DNA of 64,000 nt from Glandiceps talaboti (GCF_964340395.1 NC_135561.1:5796018-5860017), one strand, 5' to 3'; shown: positions 28,673-41,512, numbered from the stretch's first letter. The notes: generated by a model from the sequence alone, not told the origin. Numbers and translations are program-made.

Positions 28673-30050
28673 GATCCCGGGGTAGGATCAAAGAAGGTGA
28701 GGGTGGATACTCATGTGGTAAAATGTGAAGACGTGACTTGCTTCGATAATAACAAGTACATTGTTAACATAAACCCTCCTGCTGTTTGAACATGAATCCT
28801 ACCGTTTGTCTTGAAAAGGGGTTTGTTTGTGGATATAGTCTTGTCAGCTATATAGTTGCCGTGGCATGTCACCGATGTGATGTTTTTACTGAAATGATGA
28901 AAGGAGAATACCTCAGTGTACTTCACATGTTCTGATATTATGAACAGGTTTTATTGCCAAGTAAAACACTTATTTTGATTCCCACCAATAAAAAATAACG
29001 CTAATGGTGTTGTAGCTCAACTGTATACTCTATGTGTGTTTTTCTTTTCAAAAGTTCTAATTTTTTTTATATACCACAGTTGTACTAGTACTGTTGGTAT
29101 GGACAGTGTCTTCGTTGCTGAGTCAATTATGTCAATTTCTTGAAAGTTTATGCACTTGCCTAACCATCCATGTTGTCAGTTTTGCAATATACATCGCAGT
29201 TTCACTGTTGCTATGGGCGGGGTCTTGTTGCTAGGTATATGTGCATACATTGTTTGAATGTAGAGGATGCGACATGTGACAAATTGAAAGTCAATCAGTA
29301 ATAAGAATGCGCACACTTTCTGATCAGGTTCATTTCTTTCTAAGTTTCATTTTTGGTTTCGTATAAGGGGAGCCTAGATGTAAAGTCAGAGCCTTGATGT
29401 AAAAGGTTAAATTTGTAATCGGACTTTGCTAACTTGAGACCCACCCCTTCCTGAAAATGACAGTTGGAATTATGCACTGTAGCATATTTACGATGTACTA
29501 TTTATGATGGGTCCCTACAGTGCACATGGTAGATATATGTGAAAGTAAACAAATTATCGGCAAAAAGGTATGGCACCTCAAAAGCGATTTCCATGCTAAA
29601 ACACACACCTTAGTTAGTTATTGTATACTTTACATTTTATTCTACACAAAAAAAAAACATTTCTCCGGATCAACCATCCATTATCGAAATAAACCACAAT
29701 ACCGATGACATCACAGATATACACAATCTAGATCAACCTGATTCAATGGCAACAATACATTAACAAGAATGTAACTATGTCAAGCAAAGAACACAAAGTT
29801 CGGCAAGTTTTTCACAACGTTCGATGTACAAGTCTCTTTCAATGTTACTAAATATACATAGTAAAGATAAATACTAATACAAGACAAGGTATGGTATGGT
29901 ATGGTATGGTTAAGGTAGGTGTCAAATTCGAATTACGTCAATGACGCAACTTTCGGCGCAGACTGAAACGGGCGAAACAGAAAAAGTTGGAGTCGGCCTC
30001 ATTAAAAAGATAACACCACGCCCAGTGTCTGACGCTTGAATTACACGACT
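28673..30050. other. Downstream of the RIM-like gene, nothing recognised
   Basis: No exon, RNA gene or element identified apart from a possible AATAAA at 28987 and a short (GGTAT)n run at 29888-29910. Open frames here are short and show no splice context. Confidence 0.4.
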
Positions 30051-31186
30051 CGGAGTTCGCGAACTATTGCACGATTAACCCTAACGTCTGAATACATCCA
30101 AGATATTCTACGTGAGATACCCCAGGTCATAAATGTCTGCTTCTACACAAGTCATCCAAGTTGATTAACCCCCCCCCCTCACAAACAAGCAAAAACATTT
30201 TCTTTTAAGCTTCTCCTTAGTTGCTTTGATTTTGATTGCTCGAAATGAAACTGACATGACACTTGGACCGATCGTGGAGAAAAAAAGTGAAAAAGCTACT
30301 TCTCGTATTTAAAAATGTGGTTTCAACCGTGTGACCAGTTGCGGACAATAGACAGTGAAAAAATACTTCTTCACTGAGCCATGACCGTGCGACTGGTCGT
30401 GGAGAATAGACATTGAAAAAAAATACTTGAGTCGGAACTTCTAAACTACATCGAGGCCATAAAAAGGCTGCTTACACGAGTTTGCGAACTATTGCACGAT
30501 TAACCGTAACGTCTGAATACATCCAAGATATTCTACGTGAGATACCCCAGGTCATAAAAAATGTCTGCTTCTACACAAGTCATCCAAGTTGAGTAAACCC
30601 CCCCCTCCCCCTCACAAACAAGCAAAAACATTTTCTTTTAATTTTCTCCTTAGTTGCTTTGATTTCGACTGCTCGAAATGAAACTGACATGACACTTGGA
30701 AACTTTAATTGCATTATTTCAAAACAATGACTTGTATGGTATTCGCATGAAATTTACATACTGACCATAAATCCATATCGCCATTAAATGAAGTACTTTG
30801 GTTTGGGTTTTTGCTTTGTTACTATGGTAACCAGATTTGCTACACAGATTGATTCTATGTCGTTTTGGAAGCATACGCTCGATAGGTCAGCAGTGTCACC
30901 AGAGCTAGACGGCGATTGATGGGGTCAAAGTAGCCCTACGTCAATCATTTGATTGTCTGTGTGCGTTTTCTCAAACCATCGGTGCTAAAACCCTGTTTGT
31001 CATTACAAGAAAAACAACAATGATGATTATTAGAAACCGTACGACCGATCGTGGAGAAAAAGGTGAAAAAGCTACTTCTCGTATTTAAAAATGGGGTTTC
31101 AACCGTATGACCAGTTGCGGACAATAGACAGTGAAAAAATACTTCTTCTTCACTGGGCCATGACCGTGCGACTGGTCGTGGACAGC
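30051..31186. repeat. Segmental tandem duplication with nested subrepeats
   Basis: Unit A (30051-30265) recurs at 30475-30695 almost identically (tgcgaactattgcacgatta ... ctgacatgacacttgga). Unit B (30266-30440) recurs at 31041-31186. Within unit B a ~75-bp subunit with core gaccgatcgtggagaaaaa / gaccagttgcggacaataga / gactggtcgtggagaataga repeats three times. The order is A1-B1-A2-spacer-B2. Open frames on the - strand reflect this repeat and are not genes. Confidence 0.85.
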
Positions 31187-31744
31187 AATGGAACCCCCGG
31201 CCATTACACATCCCTGTATCAGTACAGTAACATCCTGCCAATTTAAAATTAATGAATTTATAGTTTGTTTTTCAGTAGATGAATTCAACCAAAATTAGAT
31301 TATTTTTCAGCTGTCTCGCCAACTATAGTATGTCACTAGTCACACTAACTCTATTGAGTGTTTACGTATTGTAAGGCCTACAGTTCAAATTGCAACAAAT
31401 CATACAAGTTGTATAAAAACTATCTACATTGTCTCCCCATGAAAGAAGTATCCATGGTAACATTAATAAGATTTCAATGAGGGGTTAGGTTCTAAAATCA
31501 ATAAATACATCTAGTAGCATAGCTTTTGGGCCTCACATTGTGTGCAATGCTACTTTATCATGTGGCTAGGTACGTATACTGCATGCCGTGTTCAGTGGAT
31601 AAACAGGTACTGATATGGGTTATGATCCTATTTCATAGTGACCACACTCCGGAATATAACACTGACATTTTTAATTTTGGCCAATTAAGTTAGGGGGGAC
31701 TAAATGTTTTTAGCTTTTTATCCTACATTGAACTATTGACACTC

Positions 31745-32210
31745 TAATGTGTTGATTTATCATACATAATTATGCACTGACAGAACTATCCCTTGGTACC
31801 CATGTGTTCCAGTATTATGAAATTTCATGTGAATTGTGTCCAAAAATGTTGAAATTTGAAGGGGGGGTGTCATAATTATGAATATTATGGCCACTTTGGC
31901 TTTGGGAGAAATACATAAACTCTACACATGAATAGTTCAGTTGATTTATCATACATATGAACTGACAGAAATATACCTTGGTGCCTGTGTGTTCCAATAT
32001 TATACAATGTCAAGTGATTTTTGTTCAAAATGTTGAAATTTTGATGGGGGGGGGTGTTAACATTTTTTACTGGCATTTTAAAGTTAGCATACACACAATG
32101 ATTTTTGTTGTATAATTATGAAGAGGCACTGGTACATTATACATATGTGCAAAGTTAAACAAGCTCATTTTAATTTTTGTCAAATTTAGATGGGGTGTGG
32201 GGTTACAATT
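31745..32210. repeat. Degenerate ~185-bp tandem repeat, 2-3 copies
   Basis: Copies at about 31745-31930 and 31935-32085 share gttgatttatcatacat..., ctgacagaa...ccttggt, tgtgttcca.tattat and aaaatgttgaaattt.ga followed by G runs. A third partial copy spans 32110-32210. It lies downstream of the - strand GASK1-like gene. Confidence 0.7.
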
Positions 32211-33052
32211 TCAATTCTACAATTTAAACGGACATGGTGACCCACTATTATTTTGTCATTGATAAATAGCTGCAATAATACATTGTACACATACAGCATA
32301 AAAAAATAATCTATCACAGACTTTTATCCTTTTTTGCAGTTTTCTTACATTTTTCTTTAAAAATCGTAAAGCAGCTGGGGATAAAATAACATAGCATTTT
32401 ATGAAATAATGAAAAGAAATTACAAACAAATATGTCTGGATATAATACACATTGCACTAAAATATGTAAGTTCATTAAGTGCTCCAGGGATAATCTGTAA
32501 CTGTCAAAAATTGTGATGTAGTTAATTGTTGTAAATCTACTTATTTTGACCCAAAACAATATGTGTAGATACAAGAAACGGTCATTATCTTGAAAACAAA
32601 GGTGGTGACATAGTATTTTCTTTGCATTTTTTACATATTCAGATATCACTGCTTAGGTATGCAAAGTATAAGAAACATCTATCCACTTTTTGAATTTGAT
32701 ACCTCCCCCCTTAATGCATGTACAGAATCCAATATAAAAATTAATGTAATACAGTGCTTACTGGGAAATGAAACTGAGAATGATGACCAGATGACAGACA
32801 CGTGTCAGTAGAAATTTACACACAGCCACTTGAGTAGAGAGGCTTGTACTGGGAATACGTACGCCTTATAGACTGAAGTCGGCCGGGGGGGACATACGTA
32901 TGCATTAACATCGAAGATTTTTTCATCCATGAATGTCGTAATATTTGCTGTGTGGCTATGCTTCATTGCATTTAGGGTAAATTGTTTTATCGTTTTAGCT
33001 TTCATGTGTATATTAATTCAATGGTACTTTGACAGTAATACATCTCAAATGT

Positions 33053-35279
33053 TTAATAGTCTTGTACAAGGTTAATACCACGCTCTTCTATATACATAAT
33101 CAGCTTCTGTGCACGTTTTTCAGTGATGTCAATCAGTTTATCCATGAATAGCCGTCCACCTTGGTCTTCCCAATAGACTTTGTCCAAGTAAAGTGATTGC
33201 AACATTGATTCACGAAATTTTCCTGATTTGAGGACTGATATAGGATATTGTGGTATTCTGAAACGGAAAGAAATGTTAAATAGTCACTACTTAACACCAT
33301 GAATTATAATGATTTAGAGTATAGATTATGTCTATTGAGGCTAGAGATGGTCATTCATTTGTGCTCAACCGTGGTCATGTGACCTGTCATGGATTTTAAA
33401 CGGTATTTTAGTGATGGTGACCCCGACAAGTCTCTGTCATAGTAGTGAAATCTCAAATTCAGTTATCATGCTAAAAATGAAGTTCCCGATGATTTCATAT
33501 GCAAGCTACACTCACTCGTCAATTCCTTCTAGAAGTCTATAGTTCAGATGTTCGGCACTTCTATTCAGATTGAAAACATTATCAATGTAGACTAAGCGAG
33601 TGTCATCATACGTGTGTGTGAAAATATGCACCAGATGTTGAAGGTTGATATTTTTGCATTCATTGTCGTAGATACCGTTCTTGAAGCACATCTCTCCCTC
33701 GTCGACGTCATAGCCACAGCAACTTCGATCAATACGATCATGATTCTATAAGTTAGAGAGAATTATGTGAAAAAAACAGTATTTTGATTGGTCCGAGAGT
33801 TACTGGACAGTAAAGGTGTATGTCCCGCCAACAGTTCATTACTCCCCAAATCAAGATTGAAGGCTAAAGCAATCCTATGATGGTCACAGCCGAATGAGAT
33901 CTCTCCTTGCAAAGCCCGCACTTATATCGGCAAAGAAATCACTTATGTATGGACGCTGAAGTCCATTGCCACTGTTATTTTTATGCAATATGCCATACAA
34001 TTGCGCATCTCCATAACGCGGGAAACCGTGAAATTCTGTTGAGCGTGAGAAAGGTGGGCTACAAAAATAAATGACCAAAACATTTTCACCTTAGCACCTC
34101 CCCCCACCCGCGCTGTAAATGTTGCTCGTTCCCTTTGATAGCTAAGTATATACAATTTCAACAATTCCATGTTAAGCAACTCTGATATATATCCAGCTGG
34201 TTTACATATCGGCATGTCTTAAATCAATCAAATGCAAAGATAGTCTACGCTTATTCATGTACATTTCATATGACAAATAAGTTCATCCATTCACGTACAC
34301 CTTGGACAACGGAAGATTCTTATTTCGTGAGAAGTAATTAAACTCCAATTTTGAAAAGGCAAGGGAAACTTACCTGTAAAAGGAAATCATACAATGCCAG
34401 TCTACCCCATTCAATGTGACGAACTTTTACCGTACAATTTTCAATTCTTGCTGATTCCTCCATATTATCTTTGGCATAGCAACGGAGTGCAAGTTGATTT
34501 TGGTAATCAGTCCACCACAATGACATAGAATTCTGATCTGGTTGTAGACTTCCAGAATGATGTATATGAGGGTCCCACCAGATGATTGGCCTAGCCTTGC
34601 CGTCAGAGAATCTGCTACCAAAGTGTTCATAGTTCGGTTCCTGAGTATTATTCCTGTTAAAAATCCTGGTGACCACAGGCATTGAACGGTTTAACCCAAG
34701 TACACGGTCTAAATGAAAAGAGTACACTTCATAGATATCTTTTACGCTCTTCTGCATAGCACACTGGGCTGTACAGTCTTCAAATTGCGATATGTCTTTC
34801 TTCGGATGATCCCTGAATATTACTTGTTGAAGGCGAGGGTGTTGAAAGATTGAAAACACGTGAGAAATGTTATGATGCGACATTAGTTCCATTCTGAGAA
34901 TATCACTATCACTAAACCAAAGCGGTAAGTATTGACCAAATCTAAGATTCGAATTATTCAGTTTCTTAATATCCTCCCAGAATTCCTTATCTTCAATGAA
35001 TAGATCTATAGGAGGTACTTCACCAAGGTCAAGAGTTTTGAGTGGCTCGACTCGGAATGTGGTGCCCTTGCCGACCACAAAGAAGGGCTCAGCCGAGTTA
35101 TTGCGGAGAGCATCTTTTGGAATTGGGAGACATTTCTCTCCTTGGCGAGTGTTTGATGAAGGTACGAACCTAGATGTACCCCAGTCCAGAGTCTGAAGAC
35201 TTTGCTGAAGAATGACAAAGACTAGTACAACAGTAACGAAGACAACAGATGCTTGTATTTTGTTCAGTTTCCAAAACAT
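33053..35279 (-). CDS. GASK1/FAM198-like Golgi kinase, copy A
   Basis: Three exons on the - strand, 35279-34374, 33745-33516 and 33257-33053, encode 446 aa. Donors read CAG|GTAAGT and GA|GTGAGT; acceptors TTATAG and TTTCAG. Residues ~10-30 (ASVVFVTVVLVFVILQQ) form a signal-anchor, giving the type II topology usual for Golgi kinases of the FAM20/FAM198/four-jointed superfamily. After a ~70-residue stem comes the conserved domain: LPLWFSDSDILRMEL, CTAQCAMQKSVKD, then FHLDRVLGLNRSMPVVTR and KARPIIWWDPHIHH, both characteristic of GASK1A/B. Exon 2 carries the presumed catalytic loop (NHDRIDRSCCGYDVDEGE) and the presumed metal-binding segment (LVYIDN). Vertebrate GASK1 proteins are named kinases, but activity and substrates are poorly defined. 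Copy B at 39-41 kb is a near duplicate. A GCCGCCATCTTTG motif precedes the ATG in both. Confidence 0.9.
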
Positions 35280-35326
35280 TGCGATGTATAGTATGAATGT
35301 CCTCTAGCAGACGAATAATGAGAATC

Positions 35327-35340
35327 AAAGATGGCGGCAG
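35327..35340 (-). promoter_or_regulatory. YY1-like motif upstream of GASK1 copy A
   Basis: AAAGATGGCGGCAG on the + strand, i.e. CTGCCGCCATCTTT on the gene strand, about 48 bp before the ATG. AAGATGGCGGC is the classic YY1 core-promoter consensus. The same motif and its surroundings are kept upstream of copy B (41499-41512). Function is inferred from motif and position. Confidence 0.55.
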
Positions 35341-35739
35341 CAAGTCAAGGTGAAGGTTAACCTACAATTCGACGTTCAGCTTTATTTTAAAAGATATCTA
35401 CTACACTACCAACAACATGTGTCACCTTGTAAACATCTGAAAAATCAAAAATATTATAGATAAAATTTATTCAGAAAATATTCGCTTCAAATGCTATTTC
35501 AATTTCTTGAAAATGGTGCAAATTAAAATAATGGAATTTGTTGAATTATGATACCAAGACACATAGCGTGAAACTTTCGTCACGTTGTTACAAGAGTGTA
35601 TACAACAACGAAATTGTCTGTCTACAAGACAAGTTGAAGTGACTGGTCAGATATTTTAAGTTGTCTGTGAGTGTATGTCTTTACACAATGACATAATCTC
35701 TCTTTATCCATTGTTACTCTCTATTATAGTGTGTGTCGC

Positions 35740-35836
35740 ATGTGTGTGTATATTATATATACATTTGTATATATATATATATATATATATGACTTAAGTC
35801 ACTTGCATTTCTTTGGCTGAACGCAGACAAATATTG

Positions 35837-35891
<55 letters not shown>

Positions 35892-35937
35892 CTGCGGTAT
35901 AGAGCACTGTCTTATAGCAGATTGATACTCACCGAGT

Positions 35938-35970
<33 letters not shown>

Positions 35971-35985
35971 ATTATTATTATTATT
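35740..35985. repeat. AT/CA microsatellites around dispersed repeat, copy 2
   Basis: (AT)n 35769-35790, (CA)n 35841-35870, (AT)n 35873-35890, the 48-bp shared segment 35891-35938 (reverse complement of 16561-16605), (AT)n 35939-35966 and (ATT)n. It lies upstream of GASK1 copy A. Confidence 0.85.
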
Positions 35986-36296
35986 AATTTGAAATTCCTC
36001 GTACACCCCCACCCCCCCAGCATACGATATTGCTTTTAACGCCGTTGTTTCTGTTACACTGGGTAACATAACAATCCCGTAAGCCACGCCAGAGCATTAT
36101 TTTTCAGATGGGGCAACGACCGGAAGTTACCCTGTTGTCACTAATGGGTTTGGTAGTTTTAGGACAATAGTACGTAACAAGTCTCTCGATTGGGTGGCGA
36201 TTTACTGTAGCACTGAAGTAAACAACTTGTCACGATCATATTTTTGACTTTTCACCTAAATGAACATTTACATACAATGAGGAAGGCTATATTCAG

Positions 36297-36380
36297 TCCA
36301 TTCATTCATTCATTCATTCATTCATTCATTCATTCATTCATTCATTCATTCATTCATTCATTCATTCATTCATTCATTCA
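36297..36380. repeat. (TTCA)n microsatellite
   Basis: About twenty TTCA units. The region between GASK1 copies A and B (35.4-39.3 kb) otherwise contains a dispersed repeat (37986-38270), a polyC/CCACC-rich stretch (37590-37700), a TTAGGG-like patch (38507-38555) and a (TG)n run (38617-38662), and no recognised exon. Confidence 0.9.
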
Positions 36381-37985
36381 CTTCAACATTGCGAAAAAGT
36401 GGTCCCTAATGATGTCCACGTGAGTCGCGTCTTTTTGTTGAAATGCCAGTAATAGTTCACAAAAGTAAGTACTGTATTACTATTACTATATGTCTTAGCC
36501 TATATCATAGACTAGACGGCTATATCTGGACGTGTACCACTACTATACTCGTAATTTATGCCTTAGTTTAACAACCAGACCTGGGCATAGTGATTGTTCT
36601 GGATTCTATAAACGTGAGCTAAGTCATAGGAACTTGAACATGTATTGATATGAAGTCGATTGAAATATAAATAGTTTACAGGTAACTTATACATAAATCA
36701 CGCAACGGTACATATGATGTCAACTTGAAAATGCGGTCGCACTGAACCGACTATCTAACAAACACTGAGGATAGCCCTTCCAAGTTTGACATGACAGTAC
36801 CATGGTGGATCTGGTTGGTTCAGGACAGTACAAAGGGTAACGAAGTATCAGCAAAGTATAGAATATAAAAAACAATAAGGTATTGATAAGAATTTGGCAC
36901 CATTACCTTTCATGCATCTGTCAAAACCCCAAACACGGCCACAGCGCGACGTAATAACCTCTGGACTGTGTCTCCGAGAGCGCTAGCGAAGGTCACGAAT
37001 CTTATTACTGTCAACAACATTTGCACACAATGGTTTCGACTAAACCATTGTTTCTACGGGGTTGTTTACGAACCGTGTTCTCACAATACCCGTACTGGTA
37101 CATATCACTTCAGTTGTAAACATTTGTTGTAAACGGTTTAGATTTTTGTGAAAGCTTGAATTGTGTGTGTCTTTGAACGTTGACGTCGAGTTATATAAAT
37201 GATTTATCGATCTGTTCTACAAGGCTACACACACTGCACTGTTCGCAATCGTAATATTTTACTGGCCAGCAAAGCTCATACCATAATGGAATAATCCATA
37301 TTACGTGGAACTCATAATCGCGTAAAACATACATAGGGGCGTGTAATATTTCATAGATTGTTGTTTCCCAGGTCTACAGTCTAAATATAACAACCTTCTG
37401 ACTATATATTCCTACCTGTAAGGATAAAAGAATATGTTTCTACGTAGTTTAGAGATTGATACATTTGTAGCAGCAAGATTCGTGTGATGTTTTCCTAAGA
37501 AATCGGCAATCTCAGCAATAATACATGCCCCTGTGGAATCATGAATCTTTTTTTGGACTTGTCCATTTCGTCGGTTTGGTTACCACCACCCCAACACCCC
37601 TCCACCATCTCCACCACCACTCACCCACCCTCCCACCCACCCATCAATCCATTCCCTGTTTATACAACAACAAACATGTGTGGATAAATGCTGGGGGGGG
37701 GGGGGGTGGCTACAGTATAGTGTAATGTGTCCAAAGGTGCAAGCACATGAACATCTAGACATCTTATACATAACATACGTATGTGCGATTTGCTGTACGT
37801 CAATTTTCTGTATTGCTGATAATCCGTGACAAATTGCGTCCACCCCTTCTCCAACCCGAACACTGCATGAGACATAAGCAGTAACACCCTGAATGCTGAT
37901 GCTAAATATCGGTTTGTTATAAATCAAGTACGTTACTTTTGAGATATATTTCGCTTCTTTCATCATGTATAGAGTGAATTTTGAG

Positions 37986-38270
37986 TTTCTTTTTTTACTA
38001 AGTAAGGTACATGCATGTTTCAATACATTTTGGGGAGTACATGGTATTTAAAGTCAAATACCAGATGTAAGGCTAGTACATGTACCGTTTTCCCTTTTTT
38101 GTTTTTGATTACCTTTTGTGTTTTACAGTCATGCAGTTCTCTCCAATACCTTACATTTGATTTGAAGAAAGATAGATGAGACACGAGATTTAATGCTGGT
38201 GGGGCAGTTCTCACGTATTACAGAAACTATCTCATGCACTACCCACACTGGTTCCCCTATAGAGTTCAAT
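37986..38270. repeat. Dispersed ~270-bp repeat, copy 2
   Basis: Same-orientation partner of 28407-28672: shares cattttggggagtacatgg, aaataccagatgtaaggct, agttctctcc, agacacgaga and tctcacgtattacagaaac. Confidence 0.75.
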
Positions 38271-38506
38271 AGTACTGTAGGCCGGGGCTATTAAATAAGG
38301 GAGCCTTTAGTATTTTCAAGGGGGGAGGGCCATGGGAATTAGGAAAGTCACTTTTTACAAGTCAGCTGTTGTCGGAGGGTAGTATTTTAGAAAATGGGAT
38401 GGGGGGTCACATTTTATTTTAACTCGCTGTATTATCTATCAGTGCATTATTTTTGTTTTTTTTATCATCCCATCACTGCCACCAGCTCTAAATCCCATTG
38501 CTACCA

Positions 38507-38555
38507 TGCGGGTTAGGATTAGGGTTAGGATTACGGTTAGGGTTAGAGTTAGAAA
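38507..38555 (+). repeat. Short degenerate TTAGGG-like patch
   Basis: Six or seven GTTAGG(G/A/T) hexamers in a row (ggttaggattagggttaggattacggttagggttagagttag). This is an interstitial telomere-like sequence, too short and degenerate to mark a chromosome end. Confidence 0.7.
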
Positions 38556-38615
38556 TACTACAATGATGTTCTCTACTTCACCAACAATGAAATCAGTGAC
38601 AGTGAGTGAGTATAT

Positions 38616-38616
<1 letters not shown>

Positions 38617-38662
<46 letters not shown>
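38617..38662. repeat. (TG)n microsatellite
   Basis: About 22 TG units. Confidence 0.95.
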
Positions 38663-38663
<1 letters not shown>

Positions 38664-39353
38664 ATGCCCATGTGTGTAGAATGGTTAATGCGGTAGATCA
38701 CTTCTTACAGACCCCTTTTAAAACCAATTTTTATTGTATAACTCAAAAAATGTAGACTCACTTAAAATATCTACCCCATATTATCAGGTACAAGCTTTTC
38801 TTGTAAGACACTTTGTCGCATTTAATTTGTTGCCAATTTCTTTGAAATCATGTCTACAGGTCATACAAGTGATTAATAATCTACACAAGGATAACTTAGT
38901 TTTCACTATGGAGTATCAAACCAATATATCACTGCATAACTCTAGAACTTCAATACATGGCATGTCTAACCCCATATGCAAGACATTTCAATTTATTTGA
39001 TCGTTTTAGTTATCATAATAATAATAATGATAATAATAGGTTTTTTTTAATAGCACTGTTCCACTCTGTGCTCAAAGCTCTTAACAAATATTACTCATGG
39101 CACGGATCTGCATTCTCGCAAACCAGAGCTGTTCTTTCTCCGCTACACTTCGAATACGGCAAGTTTCGACTGTGCCGTAAAAGAGGCCATGCTTTGCGAT
39201 GATGCGGATCTGTAGCAGCACACTAGCCCTTTTATAACGGCATAGGATTAAAGCATTTACACTGCAACCTCTATCCTACCAGGTCCCAAATTATACAGCT
39301 GAGTCATATTTATACATTGTATTTTGATTAATTAAGTAACACATTTCAAACAT

Positions 39354-41451
39354 CTAATAGTCTTGTACCAGATTAACCCCATGCTCCTCTATATACTTAA
39401 TCAACTTCTGTGCACGTTTTTCAGTGATGTCAATCAGTTTATCCATGAATGGCCGTCCACATTGGTCTTCCCAATAGACTTTGTCCAAGTAAAGTGATTG
39501 CAACATTGATTTGCGAAATTTTCCTGATTTGAGGACTGATATAGGATATTCTGGTATTCTGAAACGGAAAGAAATGTTAAATATCATGAATTAGCTATGT
39601 TGCTGCAATTCAAATTACGGAGTATGCATACTGAGGCCATTGGGCCAATGATTAGTAATTCATCTTTAAAAATAAACGTGAGACTTGTTTATTTTGAATT
39701 TTAAAGGATGACTACGAAAAGATTCTGGGCTAGTTTAACCATTACAACAGATGTAGCATGTAAGGTTAAGAAAGAGATAATCAGTTCAATTTTCAAATAC
39801 AATTTCAATTAGCCAGTCATGGTTTCTGACACGGTGAATTCTAAATTGTTTGTGGCCTTTTCAACTACAAACAATTCTCCTTGGAATGAAAAGTGAAATA
39901 CTCCATTAATGATTGCAAATTATACATTACACTCACTCGTCAATTCCTTCTAGAAGTCTGTAATTTAGATGTTCGATACTTCTATTCAGACGGAAATTAT
40001 TATCAATGTAGACTAAGCGAGTGTCGTCATATTTGTTTGTGAAAATATGCACCAAATACAGGCGGGTTGTTTTTTGACATTTGTCGTAGAGACCATTCTT
40101 GAAGTATTTCTCTCCCTCATCAATGTCATAGCCACAACAATTTCTATCAATGCGATCGTGATTCTATAAGAGAAAACAACGTGAAATTAAAATTCAGTAT
40201 TTTTTGTTCGTCTGAGAGTTACTGGACAGTGAAGGTGTATCTCCCTATCAATAGGCCTCGAGTCAAAAACATTGGTTTTGTGATCATTTCCTTATAAATT
40301 TTGTGGTGGAAATTTACAAAATAATCTTCCTCTGCCTCACATATATCGAAATTAAAACTTTGGTACTGGATGGCATTAAACCAGCTGGTCTACATTTCAA
40401 GATGACTTTTCTAAAAATCGATCACCTGCAAGATAATCTACGTTTATTCACCATGTCACATGACAAATAAATGTGTCATTTAAGTACTCACTCCTTGGAC
40501 AACTGATTTTCAACTTTTTATTTAAATAGAATAAACTCCAGTTTTGAAAAGGTAGGGCAAACTTACCTGTAAGAGGAAATCATACAATGCCAGCCTACCC
40601 CATTCAATGTGACGCACTTTCACCGTACAATTTTCAATTTTTGCTGATTCTTCCATATTATCTTTGGCATAGCAACGGAGTGCAAGTTGATTTTGGTAGT
40701 CTGTCCACTACAACGACATAGAATTCTGATCTGGTTGTAGACTTCCAGAATGATGTATATGAGGGTCCCACCAAATGATTGGCCTAGCCTTGCCGTCAGA
40801 GAATCTGCTACCAAAGTGTTCATAGTTGGGTTCCTGGGTGTTCTTCCCGCCAAATATCCTGGTGACTACAGGCATTGAACGGTTTAACCCAAGTACACGG
40901 TCTAAATGAAAAGAGTAAACGCTGTGGATATCTTTTACGCTCTTCTGCATAGCACACTGGGTGGTACAGTCTTTAAAATGTGAAATGTCTTTCTTTGGAT
41001 GATCCCTAAATATTACTTGTTGAAGGCCAGGGTGTTGAACGACTGAAAACACATGGGAAATGTTATGAGGCAACATTAGTTCCATTTTGAGAATATCACT
41101 ATCACTAAACCAAAGCGGTAAGTACTGACCAAATCTTAGATCCGAATTTTGCAATTTCTTAATATCCTCCCAGAATTCCTTCTCTTCAATGAATAGATCT
41201 ATAGGAGGTTTGAGTGGCTCGACTCGGGAAGTGGCGCCCTTGCCGACCACAAAGAAGGGCTCAGCCGAGTTATTGCAGCGAGCATCTTTTGGAATCGGGA
41301 GACATTTCTCTCCTTGGCGAGTGTTTGATGAAGGTACGAACCTAGTTGTGCCCCAGTCCAGAGTCTGAAGACTTTGCTGAAGAATGACAAAGACTAGTAC
41401 AACAGTAACGGAGACAACAGATGCTTGTATTTTGTTCAGTTTCCAAAACAT
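39354..41451 (-). pseudogene. GASK1/FAM198-like copy B with internal nonsense codon
   Basis: Three exons, 41451-40567, 40163-39937 and 39558-39354, line up with copy A in phase and length (885/227/205 against 906/230/205 nt), with intact splice sites. In exon 1 the codon that is TGG in copy A (the first W of LWWTDYQ) is TAG at 40710-40708, ending the protein after 247 residues, before the presumed catalytic loop. The rest of the frame beyond the stop remains fully open to the final TAA. Other differences: a 21-nt in-frame deletion in the stem (VEPLKPPIDLF against VEPLKTLDLGEVPPIDLF), one codon lost in exon 2, and GEKYF for GEMCF, losing a cysteine. The single lesion in an otherwise preserved frame suggests a young pseudogene, a segregating null allele, or a sequencing error. 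Confidence 0.85.
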
Positions 41452-41498
41452 TGCGATGTATAGTATGATTGCTCTCTAGCAGACGAATGATGAGAATC

Positions 41499-41512
41499 AA
41501 AGATGGCGGCAG
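41499..41512 (-). promoter_or_regulatory. YY1-like motif upstream of GASK1 copy B
   Basis: Same motif and flanks as at 35327-35340, about 48 bp before the ATG of copy B, so the duplication included the proximal promoter. Confidence 0.5.

Noticed and set aside
30945-31241. 98-codon - strand open frame
   Set aside because: It lies across the nested segmental duplication and has no recognisable protein features.
33884-34215. - strand open frames in intron 1 of GASK1 copy A
   Set aside because: They fall in an intron segment absent from copy B, with no recognised motif; possibly an insertion, but unsupported.
38507-38555. Telomere end
   Set aside because: Only six or seven degenerate TTAGG(G) units in the middle of genic DNA.
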